A stretch of 64,000 bases of DNA from an uncultured Flavobacteriales bacterium (GTDB lineage Bacteria; Bacteroidota; Bacteroidia; Flavobacteriales_D; Parvicellaceae), in contig CALSMU010000010.1 of assembly GCA_943787535.1 (NCBI GenBank), forward strand, positions 62,001-126,000, in the 5' to 3' direction. Position numbers and translations under genes: made by a program. Positions 28,918 through 37,770 of this stretch are shown piece after piece; the first letter of the stretch is position 1, and every line of letters starts with the position of its first letter. The notes beneath the pieces were generated by a model, which worked only from the letters and a program-made list of their open reading frames with translations, searched no databases and was not told the DNA's origin.

Positions 28918-30330
28918 TTACATTCTCCAAGTCATAAATCGAATAATAAACCGTTTAAATTTATTCGTAGGGGGGTATATTAATTTTATAGTTGTAAAAC
29001 CTCTTAATTGTTTTAAAATAGCTCTTTCATTTGAAAAGGCAGTAAAGCCATATTTTCCATGTGACCTTCCAATTCCGCTGTGACCATTTCCTCCAAAGGG
29101 TAAGTTTCCATGAATAAATTGAATAGTAGTTTCGTTTATTGCGGTGGTACCTGCAGATGTATTGCGAATAATGTTCTTCGTGTTTTTTTTGGATGAAGAA
29201 AAAATGTAAAGAGCTAATGGAGCTTCCTCCTTGTTGATTATTGAAGTCGCGTCATCAAGCAATTGAAAATCAATTAATGGTAATACAGGTCCAAAAATTT
29301 CATCTTTAAAAATAGCCGAACTAGTAGTTATGTTGTCCAATATGGTGGGCGAAATGTAGTTGTCATCGGAATTAATTTCGTTACCTATAATAACATTAGC
29401 GCCTTGCTCAATACTTTTGTCTATTAGTGATGTAATTCTTTTAAAATGATGCTTGTTTACCACTCGGGTGAGTTCATTATTACTTTGAACTTCCTCTTTG
29501 GTTTGCCCATACATTTTGGTAAAAGCTTTTTTCAATTCTATAATTAGTTTTGCCTTAATTTTGGAGTGAACTAAAACGTAATTTGGGGAAACACAAGATT
29601 GCCCATTATTTATTAACTTACCCCATATTAATTTCTGGGCTGTATCTTTCAGGTTAGCTGTATTGTCAACAATAACAGGGTTTTTCCCGCCAAGCTCTAA
29701 TGTGACTGGTGTAAGGTGGTTTGATGCAGCTTTCATTACTATTTTTCCAACTTGTGGACTTCCAGTAAAGAAGATGTGGTCCCATGCTAATTCAAGTAAC
29801 TGGGTTGTCTCCTCCACACCGCCTGTAATAACAGTTATCTCTTCGGGAGGGAATAATTCAATAATCATTCTAACGATTAATTGTTCGCAGTTTGGTGTTA
29901 ATTCAGATGGTTTTAGCACCGCACAATTACCTGCTGCTATTGCAGAAATCAAAGGTCCAATTGTTAAATTGAAAGGGAAATTCCAAGGTGCGATAATAAG
30001 GTTAAGTCCTTTCGGTTGTAAGATTATATGTGATTTACTTCCTAGGAGATATAAAGGTGTTTTTACTCTTTGCGGTGCCGCCCAATCTCTTAAGTTTTTT
30101 AAAGCATCATTGATCTCAGAAATTACAGGTTTTATTTCTGCTATTCGGACTTCTTCAGGAGATTTTCTGAAATCGTCATACAATGCTTTTATTATATGGC
30201 TTTCATTTCCTTTGATCCACTTTTTCACTTTTTTCAGCTTCTGCTTTCGTTCAAAAAGTGAGCTTTTTCGTAAGGTATTTTCGAAATAAAATTGTTGATT
30301 ATTTCTTATTTCTTGAAATGGATTAGCCAT
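28918..30330 (-). CDS. Aldehyde dehydrogenase family protein (class 3-like)
   Basis: 470 residues of NAD(P)-dependent aldehyde dehydrogenase. The catalytic glutamate lies in VTLELGGKNPVIV (about residues 205-217) and the cysteine in NNGQSCVSPNYVLV (about 239-252); the N-terminal PWNFPFNL is the nucleotide loop. The late FGGNGHSGIGRSHGKYGF stretch and the overall length match the ALDH3 group, which oxidises medium and long-chain or aromatic aldehydes. It converges on the permease gene; a lipoprotein gene lies 14 bases upstream. Confidence 0.93.
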   Translation of the reverse strand: MANPFQEIRNNQQFYFENTLRKSSLFERKQKLKKVKKWIKGNESHIIKALYDDFRKSPEEVRIAEIKPVISEINDALKNLRDWAAPQRVKTPLYLLGSKSHIILQPKGLNLIIAPWNFPFNLTIGPLISAIAAGNCAVLKPSELTPNCEQLIVRMIIELFPPEEITVITGGVEETTQLLELAWDHIFFTGSPQVGKIVMKAASNHLTPVTLELGGKNPVIVDNTANLKDTAQKLIWGKLINNGQSCVSPNYVLVHSKIKAKLIIELKKAFTKMYGQTKEEVQSNNELTRVVNKHHFKRITSLIDKSIEQGANVIIGNEINSDDNYISPTILDNITTSSAIFKDEIFGPVLPLIDFQLLDDATSIINKEEAPLALYIFSSSKKNTKNIIRNTSAGTTAINETTIQFIHGNLPFGGNGHSGIGRSHGKYGFTAFSNERAILKQLRGFTTIKLIYPPTNKFKRFIIRFMTWRM

Positions 30331-30344
30331 TTTCTAAAAAGAGT

Positions 30345-30914
30345 TTATTTCAAGGTATAAAACATTGTAATTACTGTTGAGTCTTGCAGTGCATTAATAT
30401 CGCCAAATTGAATGATTCCGTTATTCGCTAATTCGATAGGGTTAAAAACTCCAGAAGCCATTAATTCAGATCCACTAACATCATTGTCGTATAATGTCCA
30501 TTCGTAATTATGATTGAATAATTGCTCTTGATATGGAGCAGACCATGATGGTGTTGAACTTGGAGCGATGTCTCCAATTTCGGGACTTTCAAATAAAATA
30601 TCTCCTGTAAGTTGATTAGTAATGGTTAGCAGCACATCAGGTCTAGTTGCATTCCCAACTGCAATAAGGTCCCAGTCTTGTCCACTATTCGCAGGGTCTT
30701 GATCAGGATGATTAGTAAGCTCATACAGGTCGATATATGCATATTGGCATGTCCCGTCGTCGTAATCAATACTAGCATCATGAATAGGGGAGTCTGTGTC
30801 AAAACAGCCACCTATTTTCTCGTCAATAACTTCAACCTTTTTACAAGCACCAGATAAAACAATCGAAAAAACCAAAATGGTTCCTGAAAGTAAATTGATA
30901 GTATTCTTCTTCAT
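30345..30914 (-). CDS. Hypothetical lipoprotein
   Basis: 189 residues with a lipoprotein signal (FSIVLSGAC, lipid cysteine at about 24). The start of the mature part has GCFDTDSPIHDASIDYDDGTC, close to the G-C-x-D-P-x-A-x-N-Y-x-DDGSC cysteine motif often found in Bacteroidetes surface proteins. The rest looks like a beta-sandwich; function unknown. It lies between an aldehyde dehydrogenase gene and an outer-membrane protein gene on the same strand (14 and 27 bases). Confidence 0.7.
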   Translation of the reverse strand: MKKNTINLLSGTILVFSIVLSGACKKVEVIDEKIGGCFDTDSPIHDASIDYDDGTCQYAYIDLYELTNHPDQDPANSGQDWDLIAVGNATRPDVLLTITNQLTGDILFESPEIGDIAPSSTPSWSAPYQEQLFNHNYEWTLYDNDVSGSELMASGVFNPIELANNGIIQFGDINALQDSTVITMFYTLK

Positions 30915-30941
30915 TTTATATAGAATTAAAGCTGAAAATTA

Positions 30942-31538
30942 TTAAAAACTGTATCCAATTCCTAGATTAATGGAAAACTGCGCATTCGTACTTTTGGTAA
31001 AAGCAGAATGGTTCATGTAATCAAAAAAGAGTGGGCTAATTCCGGCCTTTGCCATAAGTCCACCTTCCGGTTTTTCATAACGGTACTCTAGCACAATATG
31101 GGCAAACCATTCTTTCATTTCCTTTAGTGTGGGTTCAGGTGCCAAGCCAATGTTTGAATTGTCAATTTTAATATCTAAGATTTGGTACTTCCATAAAGTT
31201 GTTCCGTATCCAAGTACAACATGGTGTTTTCCAAAACTGTATTTAGCATTAATTTCTAGTGGAAGTACCCGATCTTTTGTTTTTTCAATGTCCGTAAATC
31301 CCGGTAGAATTGAGAATCCGACACTACCGTTAAATGCTAGTTTTTCATCAATCCTATAGATTTCTCTCTCATAATTGAAAGAATACAACAACCCTTTGCC
31401 TAATAGTTCAAAATAAACTGAGTTTTTAGAAGAAACATAGCCCTTTTCTGATGATGCATGGCTGCTTTTTTCCTCTTGAGAACTAATGAAAATAGAAGTA
31501 GTTAAGAATACAAGAGTAAAAAGAATTCGCTTTATCAT
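30942..31538 (-). CDS. Outer-membrane beta-barrel-like protein
   Basis: 198 residues with a signal peptide (about 1-20) and alternating hydrophobic strands ending in FSINLGIGYSF, an aromatic C-terminus typical of outer-membrane barrels. Strands such as AKYSFGKHHVVLGYGTTLW and IVLEYRYEKPEGGLMAKAG support this. No specific family is recognised. It is divergent from the TetR-type regulator and upstream of the lipoprotein gene. Confidence 0.65.
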   Translation of the reverse strand: MIKRILFTLVFLTTSIFISSQEEKSSHASSEKGYVSSKNSVYFELLGKGLLYSFNYEREIYRIDEKLAFNGSVGFSILPGFTDIEKTKDRVLPLEINAKYSFGKHHVVLGYGTTLWKYQILDIKIDNSNIGLAPEPTLKEMKEWFAHIVLEYRYEKPEGGLMAKAGISPLFFDYMNHSAFTKSTNAQFSINLGIGYSF

Positions 31539-31619
31539 TTGATGATAATTTTTGTTAATTTCGTTGATAAATATAGTGAATTATTTTTTACCGCAATAAA
31601 CAATTAACAAAGGTTCGTT

Positions 31620-32240
31620 ATGGGAAGAAAAGCAACTGCTAAAGAAAGAAAGCCGCTAAATGCCAAACAGCAAAAATGGTTGAGAGATGTAATGCCATAC
31701 TTTTATAAGAATGGTATGCGTAAGCCTACAATGGATCATATTGCTGAACATTTGAACCTAAGTAAAGCTACTATTTATAATTATTATTCTTCTAAAGAAG
31801 ATTTAATACATGATGCATTGTGGTTCAAACTTATTGAACTTCAAAAATTCCGAGACTTATTATTTGATGAATCCGTTGAATTTACAGAAAGATATTATAA
31901 AGGAGCACGGTTTTTCACGACAAGCTTAAAAGGAATGTCTGCTCTTTACCTAGAAGATTTAAAGAATTATTTTCCAAAAACATGGGCTGATGTTGATTTG
32001 TTTAGAGAAAAGTCTGCAGAAAATATCAAAACTTATTATCAAGCCGGCATAAATAAAGGAGTTTTTAGGAGCTTTAATGTTGATATGATGGCAGAATCAG
32101 ATTTATTTTTCTTCGATATGATGATTGATGCTAAGTTTCTCAGAAAGCATGATATAACAGTTGAAGAGGCGTTCGCTCAATATTTCAAAATGAAATTTTA
32201 CGGGGTTTTGGTGTCGGAAAAGTTGGTGTTTTCAAATTAG
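31620..32240 (+). CDS. TetR/AcrR family transcriptional regulator
   Basis: 206 residues. The N-terminal DNA-binding helix-turn-helix is MRKPTMDHIAEHLNLSKATI followed by YNYYSSKEDLIHDAL (about residues 33-67), the family signature. The C-terminal two thirds are helical and should bind a ligand. It is divergent from the barrel-protein gene and 142 bases upstream of an alpha/beta hydrolase gene, either of which may be its target. Confidence 0.92.
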   Translation: MGRKATAKERKPLNAKQQKWLRDVMPYFYKNGMRKPTMDHIAEHLNLSKATIYNYYSSKEDLIHDALWFKLIELQKFRDLLFDESVEFTERYYKGARFFTTSLKGMSALYLEDLKNYFPKTWADVDLFREKSAENIKTYYQAGINKGVFRSFNVDMMAESDLFFFDMMIDAKFLRKHDITVEEAFAQYFKMKFYGVLVSEKLVFSN

Positions 32241-32250
32241 AATGTTTATA

Positions 32251-32278
32251 AACTATAACTATTTAAATAGTTATAGTT
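32251..32278. terminator. 28-bp perfect palindrome after the TetR-type gene
   Basis: AACTATAACTATTT followed by its exact reverse complement. A T-run (seven T) starts five bases after the stem, so it may be a terminator for the regulator gene. The palindrome is also long and symmetric enough to be a protein-binding site upstream of the hydrolase gene at 32383. Confidence 0.55.
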
Positions 32279-32382
32279 GTGCTTTTTTTGTTATTTCGGA
32301 ATTACAACAACTAAAAGCAATTTGCATTGGGTATTCAATTCTTGTTAGGTTTTTATGTTGTTCTATGCTTTCCTGAGGGTTT

Positions 32383-33249
32383 ATGTCAATAGATGAATTA
32401 AAAGAAAAATATACTTACTCAACTTCTAGTTTTGTTGAAATTGATGGGCTAGATATTCATTATTGCGACGAAGGCGATGGAGAAGTGATATTGTTAGTTC
32501 ATGGGACGTTTTCTTCACTTCATACATTCGATGATTGGAATGAAATATTAAAAAAGCAATATCGAGTAATCCGATTGGACCTACCCGGATTTGGTTTAAC
32601 AGGACCAAGCCCAAGATATGAGTATAGTATTGACGACTATTCAGGTTTTTTAGATGCATTTTTAGAAAAACTGAATATCAAATCATGTTGCTTAGCAGGA
32701 AGTTCTTTAGGAGGATGGATTTGTTGGGAATTTGCAGTAAATTATGAAAATAGGGTTGATGAATTAATTTTAATTAATTCTGCAGGATATGTTGGAGAAA
32801 AAAGTATGCCATTGCCATTTGTAATAGCTAAAACTCCTGTTCTTAGAAATGTGTTTAACTATGTCCCAAGAGCTGTTGTTCGAAGATTTTTGAGACAGGT
32901 GTTTGAAGATCAATCTAAAGTAACTGATAAGGTTGTAAATCGCCACTATGATTTGTTTCATAGAGAAGGAAATAAAGAGGCTTTTGTTAAATTAGCAAAT
33001 TCGGATCATGTTTACAATACGGATCTTCTCGCACAGCTTTCAATCCCCGTGTTAATTATGTGGGGAGCCAATGATAATTGGATTAATGTTAAGCATTCTA
33101 GAAAATTTGAAAAAGATATTCCGAATTCAGAAGTAGTTATTTATGAAAATGTGGGCCATGTTCCCATGGAGGAGATTCCAGAAAAATCTGCCGCAGATTT
33201 AATTTCTTTTTTAGAGAGAAACCAATCCCTATCTACCTATTTTTCATAA
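32383..33249 (+). CDS. Alpha/beta hydrolase
   Basis: 288 residues with the alpha/beta hydrolase fold. The oxyanion loop is LLVHGTFSS (about residues 37-45), the nucleophile elbow is AGSSLGGW (about 105-112), the acid lies in MWGANDNWI (about 226-234), and the histidine in NVGHVPMEE (about 262-270). Such enzymes cleave esters or related bonds; the substrate is not predictable. The propeller-SPOR gene follows 32 bases downstream on the same strand. Confidence 0.9.
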   Translation: MSIDELKEKYTYSTSSFVEIDGLDIHYCDEGDGEVILLVHGTFSSLHTFDDWNEILKKQYRVIRLDLPGFGLTGPSPRYEYSIDDYSGFLDAFLEKLNIKSCCLAGSSLGGWICWEFAVNYENRVDELILINSAGYVGEKSMPLPFVIAKTPVLRNVFNYVPRAVVRRFLRQVFEDQSKVTDKVVNRHYDLFHREGNKEAFVKLANSDHVYNTDLLAQLSIPVLIMWGANDNWINVKHSRKFEKDIPNSEVVIYENVGHVPMEEIPEKSAADLISFLERNQSLSTYFS

Positions 33250-33281
33250 AAAGCTATCTTTACAGCATTATTGTAAGTAGG

Positions 33282-34760
33282 GTGCTTCGACAACTTCTAT
33301 ATCTCTGTTTTATTTTAAATGCTTTTTCGGCCTTTGCATATAAAGAGGACAGCACATTATCTCAATTGAAAATTATTGAAGGTAAAATCAATCCTAAATC
33401 AATTGTTCATTCGGGAAATGGGCTATTTTTTGCCCAAAACATGATGTATAAGCATACCGTTACCGTGTACGACAGAAACTTTCAGTTATTGAAAACTATT
33501 TCAGATAAGGTAGAATTGAATAAGTACGGTTATTCTAAAAGAGACGGATTGTACAGAGGTTCTCCTGTAGAATGCACATTTACACATGATGGTAGATTTG
33601 CTTGGGTTTCCAATTATAATATGAGTGGAGGAGCGGAAACGGAATTCAACAAGCCTGGTTGCGATAATTGTCACGGGACAGGAATTTACGATAGTAGCTT
33701 TGTATATAAAATTAATTCTTCCACATTGTTGATTGAAGCGATTGTTAAGGTTGGTGCAGTTCCCAAATATTTGGCGGCTACACCTGACAGTAAATATGTA
33801 TTGGTTACCAATTGGAGTAGTAGTGACTTGAGTATTATAGATACGGACAAATTAAAAGAAATTAAAAGAATAAAATTGGGGACTTATCCTAGAGGAATTG
33901 AAGTGGATAGTTCAGGGACTAAAGCTTATATAGCTATAATGGGGTCAAGTAAAATAGCTGTTATTGATTTAAGAACTTTTGAGAAGACTTGGATAAAAGA
34001 TGTAGGAAAATCTCCTCGTCATTTATGTATGAGTCCAAAAAATGATTATCTGTATGTAAGTTTAAATGGAGATGGAGTAGTTGGAAAGATTGATTTATCT
34101 ACCAACGAGGTTACAAAAATTAAAACAGGAAGTCTTCCTCGTTCGATGGCTCTCTCTGGAGATGGAAGGCATTTGTATGTAGTCAATTACGGAAGTGATA
34201 AATTGACAAAAGTCAGAACTTTAGATATGCAGGTTGTGGACAATATTAAAACAAATGATAAGCCAATCGGGATTACCTATGACGATGAAACTAATAATAT
34301 ATGGGTAGCTTGTTATGAAGGCAGTATTATGGTGTTTCATGATAGTTATTATGATTCTAGGGTAACCGATTTGCTACATGACGAATTGCTTGCGCAAAAT
34401 GCTGAAGAAATAGAGTTCAGAAAAAAGGCGCCACCAGAAATTGAATTGCCACGTAAAGAAAAGGTAGCTCTATTGGAATATGAAATTGAACAGCCTTTAG
34501 ATGTTTTATCGGATAAAATTATTAGCAATAAAGTGAATAAATATTATTTGGTAGCTGGTAGTTTTAAAAATAAATTAAACGCCGAAGGATTGGTGAAAGA
34601 ATTATCAGCTAAAGGATATGCGTCGTTCATCTATTTTAATCTAGAGAATGAATTTACCTATGCCTGTGTCAACTCTCATACTAAAAAATCAATGGCAATT
34701 CAACAATCTACTGCACTAAAAGAAGATGGTATTGCTGTCTGGGTGTATTCGGTTAGGTAA
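33282..34760 (+). CDS. Secreted YVTN beta-propeller protein with CxxCH motif and SPOR domain
   Basis: 492 residues from a GTG start. A signal peptide (about 1-20, LLYLCFILNAFSAFA) is followed by a seven-bladed-type propeller made of YVTN-like repeats (about 40-370; KYVLVTNWSSSDLSIIDTDK, HLYVVNYGSDKLTKV). Between early blades lies GCDNCHGTG (about 127-135), a CxxCH sequence as in c-type haem sites. The C-terminus (about 418-492, starting KYYLVAGSFKNKLNAEGLVK) is a SPOR domain, which binds glycan strands lacking stem peptides at the septum. So it is an envelope protein probably tied to peptidoglycan. Function unknown. Confidence 0.82.
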   Translation: MLRQLLYLCFILNAFSAFAYKEDSTLSQLKIIEGKINPKSIVHSGNGLFFAQNMMYKHTVTVYDRNFQLLKTISDKVELNKYGYSKRDGLYRGSPVECTFTHDGRFAWVSNYNMSGGAETEFNKPGCDNCHGTGIYDSSFVYKINSSTLLIEAIVKVGAVPKYLAATPDSKYVLVTNWSSSDLSIIDTDKLKEIKRIKLGTYPRGIEVDSSGTKAYIAIMGSSKIAVIDLRTFEKTWIKDVGKSPRHLCMSPKNDYLYVSLNGDGVVGKIDLSTNEVTKIKTGSLPRSMALSGDGRHLYVVNYGSDKLTKVRTLDMQVVDNIKTNDKPIGITYDDETNNIWVACYEGSIMVFHDSYYDSRVTDLLHDELLAQNAEEIEFRKKAPPEIELPRKEKVALLEYEIEQPLDVLSDKIISNKVNKYYLVAGSFKNKLNAEGLVKELSAKGYASFIYFNLENEFTYACVNSHTKKSMAIQQSTALKEDGIAVWVYSVR

Positions 34761-34806
34761 CCAATAATAGATAAATGTTGATTGTTCCTAATTCAAATTT
34801 TTTCGT

Positions 34807-34814
34807 TAAGTTTG
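34807..34814 (+). promoter_or_regulatory. Putative promoter of the DUF7793-like gene
   Basis: TAAGTTTG fits the -7 consensus TAnnTTTG; a TTG at 34783-34785 lies 21 bases upstream, near the usual -33 spacing. The start codon is 33 bases downstream. Confidence 0.45.
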
Positions 34815-34847
34815 GTATATTATTAGATAAAAAACGGAAAAAAACCT

Positions 34848-35312
34848 ATGAAAACACAATATCCGAAATTGCGAGCAATTGAATTAGAGCGAGGCTTTAT
34901 AGAACTTTTGCAAGGAAATATAGTCCTTTTAAAATTTAAAGAAAACGGTTTTTTTGAGTTAAAAGATGCTATAGAAGCAAACAAGGCTATCTACTCAATT
35001 GTAAAAGGTAAGCCGTTTTTGTCTTTAGTCGATGCACGTGTATATGGGAGTATTTCAGCTGGTGCTCGAGAATTTTTTGCAAAAGATACTTTAACGAAGG
35101 AAATTAAAATTGCTGAAGCAATTGTTATTAATACTTTGCCTGCCAGATTATATGCTAAATTTTATATACGATTAAGTAAATCTGCTAATCCGGTTAAAAT
35201 ATTTAGTGACATTTACGATGCTAAATTGTGGTTACAATTGCAACAAAAAAGCATGTTTGGCGAAGTACTTGAAAGAGATGTCCTTTTTCATGAGAAATTC
35301 AAGAATAACTAA
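34848..35312 (+). CDS. Small DUF7793-like (STAS/SEC14-like) protein, paralogue of 14664-15059
   Basis: 154 residues, soluble. It shares with the protein at 14664-15059 the order A-E/D-AIV, T-L, AKFYI, P-x-K-I/V-F and A-x-x-WL, plus an upstream FLSLVDAR / YLNLFEGG block. The domain is thus about 110 residues, with a distinct C-terminal tail here (GEVLERDVLFHEKFKNN). Function unknown; a regulatory or lipid-linked role is only a guess from the fold. It is convergent with the DUF4258-like gene. Confidence 0.7.
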   Translation: MKTQYPKLRAIELERGFIELLQGNIVLLKFKENGFFELKDAIEANKAIYSIVKGKPFLSLVDARVYGSISAGAREFFAKDTLTKEIKIAEAIVINTLPARLYAKFYIRLSKSANPVKIFSDIYDAKLWLQLQQKSMFGEVLERDVLFHEKFKNN

Positions 35313-35318
35313 AGGTAT

Positions 35319-36113
35319 TTATTGGTCGCAATCGCAATTAGGTTTTTCCGAGAATAAATATTCGACAGCGTAAGTTTTACTTTTATCTGTTTTTTCTTTC
35401 AGCTTAGCTACCCTATTTAATCTTGTTTTAGTAGCTCCCTGTTCAATCCAAAATATGAAGGTTACATCATTTATTTCTTTTTCAATAAAAAACAATGGAT
35501 TTGGTTTCTTGTTTGGGTAACTGTGAGTGAACAATACTTCTCCATTTGTAAATAGCGCGTCAATATCTGTGTCAGTTATTCCATAGCAGTCCATTTCACA
35601 TTTAAAAATCTTTTCAAATCTCAATTTATTTGAAGATAGTTTTTCTAATGTCATATCATTTGGCAAATACATGGCTTTTGCAATATCAGATTCTCCTAAG
35701 CAGTTCTTGGATGTTTCTAGGTCATTGAATTTCGAAATAAAAACAACAGAATCTCTTTCGTATAAGTCAAAAGAAATTTTTAAATCATTATGCTTAATAA
35801 CATATACTTTTTGCTCACTTATTTTATTAACGTTGTTTAATTTATAATTTTCAAGTTTTACATTTGTGGAACTTGCTCCAAAGTTAACATCGCCATTAGC
35901 TAGTAATAAAAAGACATCTTTTTTAGTAATGTTGTTACTTGCCATCAGACAAGAGTCCTGAGCAGTGAAGTAGATATTACTCGTGCGAATGGAGTTAAGC
36001 ACTCTTTCGTTAGGTAACCATTCGCAGCCTCTTCCTTTAAAGATGATTAAGCAAGCAATTAGCCCAATGCTAAAACCTATTAAATAATATTTTAATCGAC
36101 CTCCAAAATTCAT
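35319..36113 (-). CDS. DUF4258-like membrane-anchored protein
   Basis: 264 residues from the ATG at 36113 (MNFGGRLKYYLIGF). An earlier ATG at 36137 is in frame but lies inside the ahcY terminator hairpin, so I reject it. One membrane helix (about residues 9-26) is followed by GCEWLPNERVLNSIR and a C-terminal FKCEMDCYGITDTDIDALFT stretch with NPLFFIEKEINDVTFIFWIE. These match what I recall of Bacteroidetes DUF4258 proteins; function unknown. Downstream of ahcY on the same strand. Confidence 0.7.
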   Translation of the reverse strand: MNFGGRLKYYLIGFSIGLIACLIIFKGRGCEWLPNERVLNSIRTSNIYFTAQDSCLMASNNITKKDVFLLLANGDVNFGASSTNVKLENYKLNNVNKISEQKVYVIKHNDLKISFDLYERDSVVFISKFNDLETSKNCLGESDIAKAMYLPNDMTLEKLSSNKLRFEKIFKCEMDCYGITDTDIDALFTNGEVLFTHSYPNKKPNPLFFIEKEINDVTFIFWIEQGATKTRLNRVAKLKEKTDKSKTYAVEYLFSEKPNCDCDQ

Positions 36114-36124
36114 ATGTCTTTTAT

Positions 36125-36174
36125 AAAAAAGTCCCATACCAACCCCGATAGTTATCGGAGTCGGGATGGGACTT
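36125..36174 (-). terminator. Rho-independent terminator after ahcY
   Basis: Read on the minus strand, AAGTCCCAT and ATGGGACTT (36174-36129) form the outer stem around an inner CCGATA/TATCGG hairpin, followed by six T (36130-36125). The inner hairpin resembles the one inside site A. Confidence 0.75.
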
Positions 36175-36215
36175 CAAAAGTACTAATAATATCAGTTTCT
36201 CCGAGGAGAAAAAAT

Positions 36216-37529
36216 CTAATATCTGTAATGATCTACTTTGTATGGACCTTCAATTTTAACATCAATATAATCCGCTTGATCTTGTGTCAATGTTTCTAAC
36301 TCAACACCAATTTTAGCTAAATGCAACCTTGCTACTTTTTCATCCAAGTGTTTAGGTAGCATGTATACTTCATTTTTGTATGCATCAGTATTGTTCCATA
36401 ACTCTAATTGAGCCAAAGTTTGGTTTGTGAATGAATTACTCATTACAAAAGAAGGGTGTCCAGTTGCACAACCTAAATTTACCAACCTACCTTCAGCTAA
36501 AACGAATATAACATTACCGTTAATATTGTACTGATCAACTTGTGGTTTAATAGTGTCTTTTGTTTCACCATATTTACCATTTAACCAAGCCATGTCAATT
36601 TCATTGTCAAAGTGTCCAATGTTACAAACGATTGTTTGGTCTTTCATTGCTTCAAAGTGTCTTCCTTGAATAATGTTAAAGTTACCAGTAGTTGTAACAA
36701 TAATGTTTGCTTCTTTACAAGCATCATCCATTTTCTTCACTTCAAAACCGTCCATTGCAGCTTGTAAAGCACAAATTGGATCAATTTCAGTAACAATAAC
36801 CCTTGCTCCTGCACCAGCTAATGAAGCAGCAGAACCTTTTCCAACATCACCATAACCAGCAACTACAGCAACTTTTCCTGCCATCATCACATCAGTAGCT
36901 CTTCTAATTGCATCAACTAGAGATTCTTTACAACCGTATTTGTTGTCAAATTTAGATTTAGTAACAGAATCATTTACATTGATTGCTGGCATGACTAATG
37001 TACCTGCCTTCATTCTGTCATACAATCTATGAACACCAGTAGTTGTTTCTTCTGATAATCCTTTGATTCCTGCACATAACTCAGGGTACTTATCAAAAAC
37101 CATATTTGTTAAATCACCACCATCATCTAAAATTAAGTTCAATGGCTTACCGTCTTTAAACCCATTAATTGTTTGGTCAATACACCAATCAAACTCTTCA
37201 TCACTTAACCCCTTCCACGCATATACAGGAACGCCTGTAGCAGCTATTGCAGCAGCAGCCTGATCTTGTGTTGAGAAAATATTACAAGATGACCACGTAA
37301 CTTCAGCACCTAAAGCTGTTAACGTTTCAATTAAAACAGCAGTTTGAATAGTCATGTGCAAACATCCTGCAATTCTTGCTCCAGCTAAAGGCTTAGAATC
37401 ACCGTACTCTTCTCTAAGAGACATTAAGCCTGGCATTTCAGCCTCAGCAATTGTAATTTCTTTTCGTCCCCAGTCAGCTAAAGAAATATCTTTAACCTTA
37501 TAAGGTAATCTTTCTGTTGTAGTTGTCAT
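36216..37529 (-). CDS. ahcY: S-adenosylhomocysteine hydrolase
   Basis: 437 residues from the ATG at 37529 ([20 protein letters not shown]); a longer frame adds 15 residues without family match. Splits S-adenosylhomocysteine into adenosine and homocysteine, restoring the methyl cycle. Visible landmarks: [20 protein letters not shown] (about 51-70), the NAD-binding [11 protein letters not shown] (about 227-237), [11 protein letters not shown] and the C-terminal [13 protein letters not shown] and KVDHYRY tail. Cytosolic tetramer. A long leader (37530-37770) lies upstream and a terminator downstream. Confidence 0.97.
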   Translation of the reverse strand: MTTTTERLPYKVKDISLADWGRKEITIAEAEMPGLMSLREEYGDSKPLAGARIAGCLHMTIQTAVLIETLTALGAEVTWSSCNIFSTQDQAAAAIAATGVPVYAWKGLSDEEFDWCIDQTINGFKDGKPLNLILDDGGDLTNMVFDKYPELCAGIKGLSEETTTGVHRLYDRMKAGTLVMPAINVNDSVTKSKFDNKYGCKESLVDAIRRATDVMMAGKVAVVAGYGDVGKGSAASLAGAGARVIVTEIDPICALQAAMDGFEVKKMDDACKEANIIVTTTGNFNIIQGRHFEAMKDQTIVCNIGHFDNEIDMAWLNGKYGETKDTIKPQVDQYNINGNVIFVLAEGRLVNLGCATGHPSFVMSNSFTNQTLAQLELWNNTDAYKNEVYMLPKHLDEKVARLHLAKIGVELETLTQDQADYIDVKIEGPYKVDHYRY

Positions 37530-37715
37530 ATCTATGTTAAGTTTAATAAGTTCTATTACATGCTTTTTTCGCAAAGCGAGTGCAAAGATAAGGGATTACT
37601 TTATAAAATCAAATGATAAGGAGCATGGGATTGTTAAAGTAATGTAAAATTTGTGTTTTGATTTAAAGGTGTGAATTGATCTTACTTTGAAGGGTTTACG
37701 ACCTGTTAGGTGAGA

Positions 37716-37766
37716 GGAGCTAATTTGCTTTCCAAAAACCCCTGAAAGGGAATCATAATTAGCTCC
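37716..37766. repeat. Inverted repeat in the ahcY leader
   Basis: GGAGCTAATT (37716-37725) and AATTAGCTCC (37757-37766), 10 bp perfect with 31 bases between that include a small CCC-TGAAA-GGG hairpin. It lies in the 241-base gene-free stretch between the L,D-transpeptidase stop and the ahcY start, just past the former. It could end that gene's transcript or be part of an ahcY leader; no T-run on the minus strand decides it. Confidence 0.4.
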
Positions 37767-37770
37767 ATTG

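Noticed and set aside
28862..29083. 73-codon open frame on the plus strand overlapping the end of the aldehyde dehydrogenase gene
   Set aside because: It is an antisense shadow of a well-supported gene with no independent support.
29663..30289. 208-codon open frame antisense to the aldehyde dehydrogenase gene
   Set aside because: Long, but wholly antisense to conserved coding sequence; the translation has no domain features.
36114..36137. Upstream ATG at 36137 for the DUF4258-like gene
   Set aside because: It lies inside the stem of the ahcY terminator; the ATG at 36113 gives the expected membrane start.
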